Source: Winogradskya humida
Lineage (GTDB): Bacteria > Actinomycetota > Actinomycetes > Mycobacteriales > Micromonosporaceae
Direction: 5' to 3'
NCBI RefSeq assembly: GCF_016862215.1
Contig: NZ_BOMN01000021.1
Location: 20,380-84,379, forward strand
Length of the DNA: 64,000 nucleotides
Both the position numbers and the translations under genes were made by a program. Position 1 is the stretch's first letter; the number at the start of each line of letters is the position of its first letter. Below the pieces are notes generated by a model. That model did not search any database, had not been told where the DNA came from, and was given only the letters and a program-made list of their open reading frames with translations. Shown in pieces: positions 24,548-33,107 of this stretch.

Positions 24548-27500
24548 TCAGCGGCCGAACGAGCGCCCCCAGAGTGCCGGCCATCCCTGACCGAGCCACG
24601 ACGAAGGGACCAGCAGCCCGTGCACTGCGATCCGCTGCCAGAACTCCTCGGCGACTCCACCCAGCTCCACGGCATCCGGCCACGAACCCTGCCACAACGG
24701 ATCACGCAGCGACGACGCCGGATAACCCGGCACCGTGACCTGCCGCTGCCCACTGACGGCCGCACTCGCCCCGAGCCCACGTCGTCCGCCGAGGCGAGTG
24801 CCCCCACGTGCGTGCGATGGTCCGGTCAACCCGCCGATCCTGGTGCGGACCCGCCCGATCTCGTCCCGCCCGATCTCGTCCCGCTCGTTCGAGTCTCCGA
24901 CTCCGCCAGGGCGATCGAACTGGTTGAGTCCGCCTACTTCGGACGGCTGGGCTGCCCTGTCTGACCCGGCTGTCTCGGAGGGCTCGGTCGCCCCGTCCGG
25001 CCCGGCTGTCTCGGACGGCTGGGCTGCCCTGTCCGGTCCGGCTGTCTCGGACGGCTCGGTCGCCCCGTCCGGCCGACCTATCTCATACGACCGGGCCGCC
25101 CCGTCCAGCCGGGCGACACGATCTGGCCCGGCCACGCCGTCTGGCCGAGTGGCACCGTCTGGCCCTGCCATGCCGTCTGGCCTAGCGGCGCCTTCTGGCC
25201 CGGCCACGCGGTCTGGCCTGGCCACGCGGTCTGGCCTGGCCACGCGGTCTGGCCTGGCCACGCGGTCTGGACGGGCTGCATCGTCTGGCCGGGGTATTGC
25301 GGACGGTCCGGTCGCTGGGATGGGGAGGCCGCCCCAGGACGTTACGGCCAGGGCGGCGGCGCGGAGCAGCGGGCTGTGCGGACGTGCCGTCATCGCGGCG
25401 GCCAGGGTCGGGTCGTCGGTGCGGAGGAGGGTGGCGAAGGCGGCTCGGACTCGGAGGGCGACCAGCTCGGCCGTGCGGGCCGGGGCGACGTCGGGTAGCC
25501 GGGCGAGTTTGCGGAGTGCCCCGGGCAGGGGTTCGTCGCGGGACAGGGGTGCGAGGCGGGCTCGTACCTCCAGGGGTAGCTCTTCGATGGCGGCAGTGAG
25601 GGGGCGCTGCGCCGTGGCCGTCCAGAGCTCCGCTGCCTGTGCTGGGTCCTGGAGGGCTTCGCGGACCCGGTCCGTCAACGCTGCCGGGGTCAGGCGGCGC
25701 AGCGCGACCAGGCTCGCGGTGGTGGGCTCGGCCCCGATGAGCACGGCGAGGGCTGGCTCGGGTCGTAGTGGCACCGCGAGGCGTTTGCCCCACTGCTCGG
25801 CCAGGCGGTGGGACGGCGGGCTGCGCCGCACGGGCCTGACCGGTGAAGGATCCGCCGAAGGGTCGTCGCGGGCGGGTGGGGTGGTGACCTGGGGTGGGGG
25901 CAGGGTGCGCATCCAGGCGCGGACGTGCTCGACGAGGTCCGGGGCGGGGTCGGCGTTGAAGCGGGCCTTCATCTCGTCGAGTTTCCAGCCCTTGCCGGTG
26001 GACTGGACGCTGACGTTGGCCCGGATCTCGCCGTCGGGGGCGCGCAGGGCCATCAGCACCATCCGGCCCGCAACTGCCTCGTCCGCGTAGAAGCCGCCGG
26101 CGATGCAGTTGCCCATGTACGCCGCCCAGCCCGTCAGGGTGCTGCCGGTGCGGGCGATCTCGATGCGGTCCGAGGTGCCGGGCAGGACGGTCGCGTCGAA
26201 GGCTTGGACCTCGGCGGGCACGGTGAACCCCGCGACCAGCGCCTCGGCCGCCTCCTGGCCGGCGAGCAGGGCGGCGCTCAGCTCGGACCAGCTGCGCGGT
26301 TTCGCGGGCACGCCGCCGCCGAGCCCGGCGAGTTGGGCGGCGTGAGCGGCGGTGAGCGCGACCGTGCCAGGTTTCTGGGGCGGTGGGGGATATTCGGCTT
26401 GGAGCCGGCCGTGGTTGTGGGTGATCTCGGCTGCGGGCCGGCCGCGCAGCTGGGCGATGGCGTCGCCGAGCTCGCCGAGCCAGAACAGGTCGGCGACGAC
26501 TTCGATGCTCGCCGGCGTGGCGGCGGGGTCGGCGCGCAACCGGTCCGACAGCGACGGCAGGTCTTCCGACCTCGGATGGGGCCAGGTCGCCATGCGGTGT
26601 GGCGAGAAATAGCCCGCGGTCGTGCGCCAGCCGGTGAGGCTCGCGGACATCAGGGTGTCCATCGCCGTTTGAGCGTCCGGGTTGACCAGGTGGTCGTCCC
26701 AGTCGGAAAGCATGGCATCGGCTGTTCGCCACGCGAAAATGGCATACGTAAGGGCTGTGCGGAGCCTGGCATCGACGGTCTGCAGCTGTTTCGCGGAGAG
26801 GCTCTCCTGGCCCGCCCGCTCGGCCAGGTCCCGGACGTAGGAGCCGGGCCGGGCCGGATGTCCGGTCAGACCGGAAACGGGCCGGGCGGCATCAACGGCG
26901 GCGCGCCTGCTCAGCAACGCGGCTGCCGCGTCGAGCTCGTGGCGGTGGTGGACGAGTGCGGCCCCGCTGCCCCGGTCGGCGGCGGTAGCGGCGACCCGTG
27001 CCAGCACGGTGGCGCCCATGGCGTCGTGCAGAACCCTGGTGAACCGCTCCCGCCAGTAGCTCTGCGGGGGATGCCAGAGCGCGGCCTGGATCAGGGTCAC
27101 GTTTCGGGGCAGCAGGCGCTCGATGATCGAGTCCTCGTGCTGGGCGTGCCGGGCCCGCAGCTTGGCCATCAGTTCGTGACCGTGCTGCCACTTGCTGAGC
27201 CGCTCGACGCGTCGTTGCTCCCGCAGGACGTCGCAGAGGTGCTCCCACAGGCCGGTGATCAGGGTCAGCCGCCGCCGGGGGCTGTAGGACGACAGCACCC
27301 GTCCGAGGTGGTCACCGGCCACCGAGGGCAGCCCGTCGGGGAACGGGTCGAGCCCCGCCGGTGCCCTCAGCGCCAGGACCTCGACGAGCTGCTCCGGGCC
27401 GAGCAGGTCGCTGACGGCCACCGCGAGCCGCAGAACGGGCCACCGCCCGTCGGCGATCGCCTCCAGGGTGGCCGCGCCGAGAGGCTTCGTGGCGTCGGGG

Positions 27501-27847
27501 CCGAACAGGGCGATGAGCATGGCCGCCGGTGGCCCCAGCCGGTCCGCGAAGTGGGGCACCGCGAGTGCGGCGAGGACGGCGTCACGGCGGTCCCCCGCGC
27601 CCCCGGCGATCCTCGCGGAGCGGAACCCGCCACCCAGATCGGCGGTCGCGTCGGCGGCGACCACTCCTGCGGCTGTGACGAGGGTGCTCAGCTCGGCCAC
27701 CGCGGCTTTCCGGGCATCGGGCCCGGCCTGCGCGGGACCGACAGCCACCGGGGTGCCCGGCGGGAGATCGGCAGCACGGGTCACGGGGTCGAGTGCCAGG
27801 ACGCGTTCCCTGGCACCGACCGCCACACCACCCGACACCGTGACCAT
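24548..27847 (-). CDS. Large unknown protein with PcfJ-like motif and expanded hexapeptide repeat
   Basis: A 1099-residue protein starting at ATG 27847 (the frame stays open upstream, but coding character stops there). Residues 1-560 are mainly helical with no recognised domain; an Arg/His-rich segment lies near 190-250. Around 570-640, AYMGNCIAGGFYADEAVAGR followed by a MVLMALRAPDGEIRANVSVQ strand and FNADP resembles the PcfJ-like family seen on mobile elements; the match is tentative. Residues about 850-970 consist of a six-residue repeat of the ARPDRV type in many variants. The last 50 residues again look folded. No signal peptide or membrane segment is seen. Both neighbours are unrelated. 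No function is assigned. Confidence 0.65.
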   Translation of the reverse strand: MVTVSGGVAVGARERVLALDPVTRAADLPPGTPVAVGPAQAGPDARKAAVAELSTLVTAAGVVAADATADLGGGFRSARIAGGAGDRRDAVLAALAVPHFADRLGPPAAMLIALFGPDATKPLGAATLEAIADGRWPVLRLAVAVSDLLGPEQLVEVLALRAPAGLDPFPDGLPSVAGDHLGRVLSSYSPRRRLTLITGLWEHLCDVLREQRRVERLSKWQHGHELMAKLRARHAQHEDSIIERLLPRNVTLIQAALWHPPQSYWRERFTRVLHDAMGATVLARVAATAADRGSGAALVHHRHELDAAAALLSRRAAVDAARPVSGLTGHPARPGSYVRDLAERAGQESLSAKQLQTVDARLRTALTYAIFAWRTADAMLSDWDDHLVNPDAQTAMDTLMSASLTGWRTTAGYFSPHRMATWPHPRSEDLPSLSDRLRADPAATPASIEVVADLFWLGELGDAIAQLRGRPAAEITHNHGRLQAEYPPPPQKPGTVALTAAHAAQLAGLGGGVPAKPRSWSELSAALLAGQEAAEALVAGFTVPAEVQAFDATVLPGTSDRIEIARTGSTLTGWAAYMGNCIAGGFYADEAVAGRMVLMALRAPDGEIRANVSVQSTGKGWKLDEMKARFNADPAPDLVEHVRAWMRTLPPPQVTTPPARDDPSADPSPVRPVRRSPPSHRLAEQWGKRLAVPLRPEPALAVLIGAEPTTASLVALRRLTPAALTDRVREALQDPAQAAELWTATAQRPLTAAIEELPLEVRARLAPLSRDEPLPGALRKLARLPDVAPARTAELVALRVRAAFATLLRTDDPTLAAAMTARPHSPLLRAAALAVTSWGGLPIPATGPSAIPRPDDAARPDRVARPDRVARPDRVARPDRVAGPEGAARPDGMAGPDGATRPDGVAGPDRVARLDGAARSYEIGRPDGATEPSETAGPDRAAQPSETAGPDGATEPSETAGSDRAAQPSEVGGLNQFDRPGGVGDSNERDEIGRDEIGRVRTRIGGLTGPSHARGGTRLGGRRGLGASAAVSGQRQVTVPGYPASSLRDPLWQGSWPDAVELGGVAEEFWQRIAVHGLLVPSSWLGQGWPALWGRSFGR
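24940..25290. repeat. 18-bp tandem repeat inside the large unknown gene
   Basis: About 19 units of 18 bases encode six-residue repeats (ARPDRV, AGPDGA, TEPSET and similar). Three exact consecutive copies lie at 25205-25258. Toward the 3' side of the gene the units form a 72-bp higher-order repeat. The frame is preserved throughout. Confidence 0.8.
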
Positions 27848-27987
27848 CACCAGACCATGATGGCCCCGCCGTCCACCGGATTTCATCCTCGAATGCGGCC
27901 CTGTGGACAACTCGCGACAACGGTCGGAGGCCCTGTGGACAACGCGGGCCCGGCCGGCGCCGGTCGGTCCATCCTTGGGGCACAGCT

Positions 27988-28078
27988 GAGGCCCGCAGCC
28001 CCGCGACATGCGGGACCACGGGCCTGGCGGGACATGGCTGAGGCCCGCGACCCCGCGATGTGCGGGACCACGGGCCTC
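27988..28078 (-). terminator. Tandemly duplicated hairpin downstream of the alpha-glucoside importer
   Basis: Two near-identical copies, 27988-28025 and 28040-28078, each form a stem GAGGCCCG/CGGGCCT(C) with an inner CCCGC/GCGGG stem. They lie just past the stop of the aglG-like gene at 28091 and in front of the divergently ended gap to 27847. They probably terminate the importer operon. Confidence 0.65.
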
Positions 28079-28090
28079 GTGGGGTGGTGC

Positions 28091-29005
28091 TCAGCCCTTG
28101 ACGCTGCCCGCGAGCAGGCCGCGGACGAAGTAACGCTGGAGGAACAGGAAGATGGTGACCGGGACGATGATGGAGACGAAGGCGCCCGCGGAGAGCAGGT
28201 GCCACGCCGTCCCGCGGGTGCCGCTCAGGTTGGCCAGGGCCACCGTGATCGGGGCGACCGCGTCGCCGCCGCCCGCGAAGGTGAGGGCGACCAGGAGGTC
28301 GTTCCACACCCAGAGGAACTGGAAGATGCCGAACGCGGCCAGGGCCGGGCGCAGCAGTGGCAGCAGCACCCTGAAGAAGATCGCCACGTGACCCGCGCCG
28401 TCGACGCGGGCGGCTTCCAGCAGGGTGGCCGGGATCTCGCGCATGAAGTTGTGCAGGAGATAGATAGCCAGTGGCAGACCGAAGATCGAGTGCGACAGCC
28501 AGATCGTCCAGAACGTGTTCGCCAGGCCCGCGTCCACGTAGAGGGTGAGCAGCGGGATCAGCGTGACCTGCAGAGGCACGATCTGCAGGGCGAAGATGAC
28601 CAGGAACAGCAGGTTGCGGCCGGGGAACTTGATCCAGGCGAAGGCGTACGCCGCGATCGTGGCCAGGGTCAGCGGGATCAGCACCGAGGGGATGGAGATC
28701 ACGATGGAGTTGATGAAGAACGAGCCCAGCCCGGCTCCCTCTTCGGAGTCGAGCACCGCCTTGTAGTTGTCGAGGGTGACCTGCGGGTCCGAGAAGAACG
28801 TCCACCAGCCGGTCGTCTTGATCGCGCGTTCGGGGCGGAACGACGAGACGAGCAGGCCGAACGTCGGCAGGGTCCAGAGGATGGCGATGACGAGCGCGGC
28901 GAGCGAGGCCCAGGGGGAGCTGAGCTTCCTCTTCGCGTACGAGGTGGTGGTCTCGTCCTTGACAGCGGCCGGCAGCACCTCGGTGCTCGGCAGGGCGGTG
29001 GTCAT
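28091..29005 (-). CDS. aglG: Sugar ABC transporter permease, AglG-like
   Basis: A 304-residue inner-membrane permease of the carbohydrate CUT1 type. It starts at ATG 29005 with GGAGG four bases upstream, in an ATGA overlap with the preceding permease. After a long cytoplasmic N terminus, six hydrophobic segments are visible, beginning SLAALVIAILWTLPTFGLLV. The periplasmic WWTFFSDPQVTLDNYKAVL and the EAA loop EIPATLLEAARVDGAGHVAIF are typical. Its partner and the binding protein match the alpha-glucoside system AglEFG rather than maltose MalFG. No ATPase is encoded here; such importers usually borrow a shared MsiK-type ATPase in actinomycetes. Confidence 0.85.
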   Translation of the reverse strand: MTTALPSTEVLPAAVKDETTTSYAKRKLSSPWASLAALVIAILWTLPTFGLLVSSFRPERAIKTTGWWTFFSDPQVTLDNYKAVLDSEEGAGLGSFFINSIVISIPSVLIPLTLATIAAYAFAWIKFPGRNLLFLVIFALQIVPLQVTLIPLLTLYVDAGLANTFWTIWLSHSIFGLPLAIYLLHNFMREIPATLLEAARVDGAGHVAIFFRVLLPLLRPALAAFGIFQFLWVWNDLLVALTFAGGGDAVAPITVALANLSGTRGTAWHLLSAGAFVSIIVPVTIFLFLQRYFVRGLLAGSVKG

Positions 29006-29982
29006 AGCGCCTCCGAACGCTTGAGCTGCCGGATGTTGTAGACGACGATCGGGATCACCAGGATGAACAGCAGCACCGCGAGCGCGGCGCCGAGACCCTG
29101 GTTGTCGCTGCGGAAGCTCTGGCTGTAGAACTCGTTGGCGATCACGCTGGTGTTGAACTGGCCGCCGGTCATCGTACGGACGATGTCGAAGACCTTCAGC
29201 GTGCCGATCGCGATGGTGGTCAGCACGACGACCACGGCCGGGCGGATCGCCGGCAGCGTGACGAAGCGGAACATGCCCCAGGGGCCGACACCGTCGAGGC
29301 GGGCGGCCTCGATGATGTCCTCCGGGATCGCCTTGATGGCCGCCGACAGCACGGTCATCGCGAAGCCGGCCTGGATCCAGATCAGCACGACGATGAGGAG
29401 GAACGTGTTGAGCCAGTCGGTGAGCAGCCACTGCTGCGGGGTGCCGCCCAGCCAGACGACGACCTGGTTGAGCAGGCCGATCTGCTTCACGTTGGCCTGG
29501 TCCGGCCGGTACGCGTAGACGAAGCTCCAGATGATGGAGGCGCCCACGAACGAGATGGCCATCGGGAGGAAGACCAGTGCCTTCGCGAGCGACTCGAACT
29601 TCGTCTTGTCGACCAGGATGGCGTAGAGCATGCCGATCGCCGTGGCGACGAACGGGGTGAGCACGACCCAGATGACCGTGTTACGCAGCACCGTCAACTG
29701 TTCGTTGTCGGTGAAGATCGTCTCGTAGTTGCCGAGGCCGATGAACGCGTCTCCGGCGGCGTTGAAGAACGACTGGTAGATCGTCCGGACGCCCGGGTAG
29801 ACGAGGCCGACGGCCAGCATGATCAAGGTCGGTGCCAGATAGATGTACGCGGTGAAACGGTCGGCTAGCCGGCCCCGGAACAGCGTGGCGATGAACAGGA
29901 TGATGCCTACGACCGCGGCGAAGAGCAGGATCGCGGCGATCATCAGCCCGATCTTGCCGGCGTTGGTGTCTGCGGTTAACAC
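29002..29982 (-). CDS. aglF: Sugar ABC transporter permease, AglF-like
   Basis: A permease of about 326 residues. An ATG at 29991 is in frame, but the AGGAGG (29993-29998) lies only one base before it; GTG 29982 has a normal ten-base spacing and is preferred. The protein has an extra N-terminal helix (IGLMIAAILLFAAVVGIILF), then YLAPTLIMLAVGLVYPGV. Signature stretches FLPMAISFVGASIIWSFVYA and AIPEDIIEAARLDGVGPWGM (EAA loop) closely follow the AglF pattern. It ends KRSEAL in an ATGA overlap with aglG. Together they form the membrane channel of an alpha-glucoside-type importer; the actual sugar is inferred. Confidence 0.85.
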   Translation of the reverse strand: MLTADTNAGKIGLMIAAILLFAAVVGIILFIATLFRGRLADRFTAYIYLAPTLIMLAVGLVYPGVRTIYQSFFNAAGDAFIGLGNYETIFTDNEQLTVLRNTVIWVVLTPFVATAIGMLYAILVDKTKFESLAKALVFLPMAISFVGASIIWSFVYAYRPDQANVKQIGLLNQVVVWLGGTPQQWLLTDWLNTFLLIVVLIWIQAGFAMTVLSAAIKAIPEDIIEAARLDGVGPWGMFRFVTLPAIRPAVVVVLTTIAIGTLKVFDIVRTMTGGQFNTSVIANEFYSQSFRSDNQGLGAALAVLLFILVIPIVVYNIRQLKRSEAL

Positions 29983-30016
29983 GCGACCCATACCTCCTTT
30001 GAGGAGAGAGAGGAGA

Positions 30017-30045
30017 GGGGCCGGTCACCTGTGGCGACCGGCCCC
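30017..30045 (-). terminator. Perfect 10-bp hairpin between aglE and aglF
   Basis: GGGGCCGGTC (30017-30026) pairs with GACCGGCCCC (30036-30045) around a nine-base loop. In sugar importer operons a stem here typically stabilises the binding-protein mRNA and lowers permease expression; that role is inferred. Confidence 0.65.
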
Positions 30046-30058
30046 GGGACTTCCTAGC

Positions 30059-31426
30059 TCACTTGGCGGGCCACGCCTTTTCGACGTTGTCGACCGTGGT
30101 CTTGGTGTCCTGTCCGGTGATCCAGTTCGTCATCTGCTTGAAGATGGCGTTGGAGCCGACCGCGGCGGGCATCTGGTCGGAGCCGTCGAAGCGGAACGTC
30201 GTGCTCGGGTTCTGCAGCAGGTCGGCGGAGAGCTTGTCGATCGGGTTGCTGACCTTGCTGGTGTCCAGGCCCTTGTTCGCGGAGATCCAGCCCTGCGAGG
30301 CCTGCGCCTTGATGTTCGCCCAGGTGTCGGTCGACAGGTACGTCTGGAACGCCTTCACCTCGGGACGGTCGGCGAAGGCGAGGTTGAACTCGCCGCCACC
30401 CAGAACCGGCTTGCTGGTGGCGTCCTTGCCCGGCAGGTAGAACGCGAAGACGTCACCGTCCTCGGCGACCTTCGTCTCCTTGGGGAAGTTCGCCGCGTAG
30501 AAGCTCGCCTGACGGTGCAGCGAGCAGGTGCCCTCGAGGATCGGCAGGCCGGCCTCCTGGAAGGTGGCGGTGGCGATGCTCTTGACGTCGCCGAGGCCAC
30601 CGTTCACGTAGGCCGGGTTCTTCAGGTACGCGCCGACGGCGTCGAGCGCCGCGGTGGACTCGGGACCGTTGAAGGGGATCTCGTGGTTGACCCACTTGTC
30701 GTAGGTCTCCGGCCCGGAGAGCCGGAGCATGAAGTCCTCCATCCAGTCGGTGAGCGGCCAACCGGTGGCCTCACCGCTGGCGATGCCCGCGCACCACGGC
30801 TTCTTCTTGTCCGCGACCATCTTGTCGGTGAGCGTCTTGAGCTCGTCGAGCGTGGTCGGAACGGTGTAGCCGGCGTCCTTGAACTCGCTGGGCGAGTACC
30901 AGACCAGCGACTTCACGCTCGCACCCGAGGGGGCGGCGTAGAACTTGCCGTCGACGGTGCCGTAGGCCTTCCAGTCGGCACCCCAGAACTTGTCGACGTT
31001 CGCCGAGACCTCAGCCGGGGCCGCCACCGCTTTACCGGTCGCGACGAGCTGCTTGAGCAGACCTGGCTGCGGCACGATCGCGAGGTCCGGCGGGTTGCCG
31101 GCCTTCGCGCGGACGAGGATCTGCGTCTCGAAGGACTTGTCACCCTCGTACTTGATCGTGACGCCGGTGCAGTCCTCGAAGGGCTTGTACGAGTCCTTGT
31201 AGGCCTTGTCCTCCGGCGTGACGATGCCCGTGTAGACCGAGACCGTCTTGCCCTTGAGGTCGCCGAACGTCTTATATGGCGCGCAGTCGATGGACGCCGC
31301 GCTGGCGGTGTCGTCATCCGAGCTGTCGCTGCTGCTGCTGCAGGCGGCTGCCCCGAGTACCAGGCCTACCCCCACGGTGCCCGCGAGCGCGCCCCTGAGG
31401 CGCCGACTCTTCGCAAGACCGAACAT
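30059..31426 (-). CDS. aglE: Sugar ABC transporter substrate-binding lipoprotein, AglE-like
   Basis: A 455-residue lipoprotein. The signal ends in the lipobox GAAAC with Cys29, followed by a Ser/Asp-rich linker. The mature protein is a family 1 solute-binding protein: early DLKGKTVSVYTGIVTPEDKAY, then GNPPDLAIVPQPGLLKQLV, a tryptophan-rich WCAGIASGEATGWPLTDWME around residues 215-235, and QASQGWISANKG. This layout matches AglE of alpha-glucoside importers. GGGAG precedes the ATG. The gene is first in a three-gene operon with aglF and aglG. The ligand is probably an alpha-glucoside such as maltose, trehalose or sucrose, by family only. Confidence 0.87.
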   Translation of the reverse strand: MFGLAKSRRLRGALAGTVGVGLVLGAAACSSSSDSSDDDTASAASIDCAPYKTFGDLKGKTVSVYTGIVTPEDKAYKDSYKPFEDCTGVTIKYEGDKSFETQILVRAKAGNPPDLAIVPQPGLLKQLVATGKAVAAPAEVSANVDKFWGADWKAYGTVDGKFYAAPSGASVKSLVWYSPSEFKDAGYTVPTTLDELKTLTDKMVADKKKPWCAGIASGEATGWPLTDWMEDFMLRLSGPETYDKWVNHEIPFNGPESTAALDAVGAYLKNPAYVNGGLGDVKSIATATFQEAGLPILEGTCSLHRQASFYAANFPKETKVAEDGDVFAFYLPGKDATSKPVLGGGEFNLAFADRPEVKAFQTYLSTDTWANIKAQASQGWISANKGLDTSKVSNPIDKLSADLLQNPSTTFRFDGSDQMPAAVGSNAIFKQMTNWITGQDTKTTVDNVEKAWPAK

Positions 31427-32069
31427 GCCACTCCCTATGTCACATCACGCCGGGGCGTGACAACGCCGTCACCATCTCCGGTTCCCCTGGCAGTCAGTCA
31501 AGAGTGAGGCGAGGTGTTTCGCAATGTTTCCGAATGATCAACCGAGTAACGATTCGGCACCAGAGGGAAGGGCAGGTAAAACAGTTAACAGTATTTATAT
31601 AAGACTATCGCTGATCGGATGCCATTATCCATGGAAGATCACCGATGCGGTGACGTTGCTGACGTCGCAAGATTTTTCATGGCAGATCCCGTGGGAGCGT
31701 GCCCACGACGCCGTTCGGATGTGTGGGGATGACCGTTCCGATGACCGGATCGGGCCGTCCCACCGACCCCTCGCGCCGGTTGGCCGACCCTTTTCCGAGT
31801 GGTGAACGATGACTTTGGGCTGCCTTGTAGTGACGTTGCGTCGCTCGCCTGGGTGGGCTGTAGAGGGCGCGGTGGCGTGGAGAGAGCGCTCCGGCGCGCC
31901 CGGGACGATGCCCGGCCGGGGGCGTCCGGGCGGGGCGCGACAGGGCCGACCGGCGGCGCACGCGGGGAGCGGATCGTCGGGGCGTGCGGAGTGGAGCGGC
32001 GGGGCGTGCGGGGCGGCGTGCGGACCGGTGGGGCGTGCGGGTTGGGCTGACGGCGCGTAAGGGTGACGG
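31427..32069. other. 643-base gap upstream of aglE, with an AT-rich segment
   Basis: I find no convincing gene here. Bases about 31520-31690 are clearly lower in GC than the rest of the window (for example AGTATTTATATAAGACTATC near 31592-31611) and probably hold the aglE promoter or a remnant of foreign DNA. A small inverted repeat GACGT-TGCTG-ACGTC lies near 31652-31666. Bases 31978-32040 contain three GGGGCGTGCGG-type repeats. Frames of 80-90 codons exist but lack ribosome binding sites and codon bias. Confidence 0.5.
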
Positions 32070-33017
32070 TCACGTCGCTTGGCGGCAGCTGCCGGTGGTG
32101 GTCAGGGCTTTCAACAGGTCGGCGACGGTGTTGGAGCTGGCGGGGTTGGAGCTGGCGTTGGTGGTGGTGGGAGTGGCGCCGGGGTTGAGGGTGATGTTGC
32201 GGCCGCTGACTACCAGGCGGAGGCCGTCAGGGCGGGCTTCGATCGACTGGAATGCGAGTCCGCCGGGTAGTGCGGGCAGGGGGAGGGTGCGGGGCTTGCC
32301 TAGTTCGCCGAGCCGTTCGGCGGGGACCCGGAGGCCGAAGGCGCTGATCTCCACTTCGGCGGGCTGCACGGTCAGGTTGCCGTCGGCGAGCGCCAGGTCG
32401 GCGTACACGCTGATCGGCATTGTTCGGCCCTGCATCGGGACTTTGGCATTGATCACCAGCCGGCCCGAATTGTCGCCGCTGATCGTGGCATCGGCCAGGG
32501 GGTTGGCGCCGGCGGGCAGCCCCGGCAAGGACGAAACGGGGCTGCCGGCGCTTCCGGGATCGGGCTGGGTGGCGCCGCCGAGGAGACCGCCGAGGAGACT
32601 GCCGGGACTGCCGGGACTGCCGGGACCGCCGCTTCCGGAGGAGGTGCCGGCCTTGGTCATGAGGGACGACAGTGTGGCGTATCCGATGGTTGCGTCGAGG
32701 GAGAGCGCGCGGGCGGTGACCGGGGTGGCCAGCTTCAGGTGTTCGGCCTCGGCTGAGAGGTGGGTGAGGGTGAGCGGGCCGGCCGTGACGTTGTCCGCGC
32801 TGATCGTGGCGTGGGTCAGGGTGCGGGTGGCGAGCTGGGTGAGGAACGGGAAGCCGCCCAGGGAGACGTCCGGGGGCGAGTTCAGCCCGGCGGCGCACTG
32901 GAGGCGGTCCGCGATCCTGTGTTCGGCGACGGATTGCGAGATGCGGTCGCCGAGCAGGGGCAGGCCGGCGATCGCGGCGGATACCACGGCGAGGATCACG
33001 GTGCGTTTTCTGGTCAT
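32070..33017 (-). CDS. DUF2993 (LmeA-like) phospholipid-binding protein
   Basis: A 315-residue protein with an N-terminal anchor or signal (KRTVILAVVSAAIAGLPLLG). Residues 25-110 match DUF2993: ISQSVAEHRIADRLQ, then PDVSLGGFPFLTQLATRTL and TLTHATISADNVTAGP. The C-terminal half repeats the fold with GRNITLN near the end. In mycobacteria, LmeA is a periplasmic lipid-binding protein that supports mannan elongation; this protein is a relative, and its own ligand is unknown. A Gly/Ser/Pro-rich insertion (about residues 125-175) separates the halves and contains GSPGSPGS-type repeats. ATG 33017 is preferred to GTG 33023. It lies downstream of the two-component genes in the same direction and may be co-transcribed. 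Confidence 0.8.
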   Translation of the reverse strand: MTRKRTVILAVVSAAIAGLPLLGDRISQSVAEHRIADRLQCAAGLNSPPDVSLGGFPFLTQLATRTLTHATISADNVTAGPLTLTHLSAEAEHLKLATPVTARALSLDATIGYATLSSLMTKAGTSSGSGGPGSPGSPGSLLGGLLGGATQPDPGSAGSPVSSLPGLPAGANPLADATISGDNSGRLVINAKVPMQGRTMPISVYADLALADGNLTVQPAEVEISAFGLRVPAERLGELGKPRTLPLPALPGGLAFQSIEARPDGLRLVVSGRNITLNPGATPTTTNASSNPASSNTVADLLKALTTTGSCRQAT

Positions 33018-33107
33018 GGGCACACTTCAGCAAGCGTGGTTGCCGGGCCGGTGCGAGCGGGATGAGAGTTCGTTAGGAGTCGCGGGGGCAGGGTGAACGG
33101 GGCAGGG

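Noticed and set aside
25205..25270. Regular repeats considered as a CRISPR array
   Set aside because: Units are contiguous 18-mers without unique spacers and read as one protein frame.
25925..29041. 1038-codon plus-strand frame across the large unknown gene and aglG
   Set aside because: It spans two unrelated minus-strand genes and their hairpins, and has no recognisable domain or ribosome binding site.
31524..31805. 93-codon frame in the gap upstream of aglE
   Set aside because: No ribosome binding site, atypical codon use, and no recognisable protein features.
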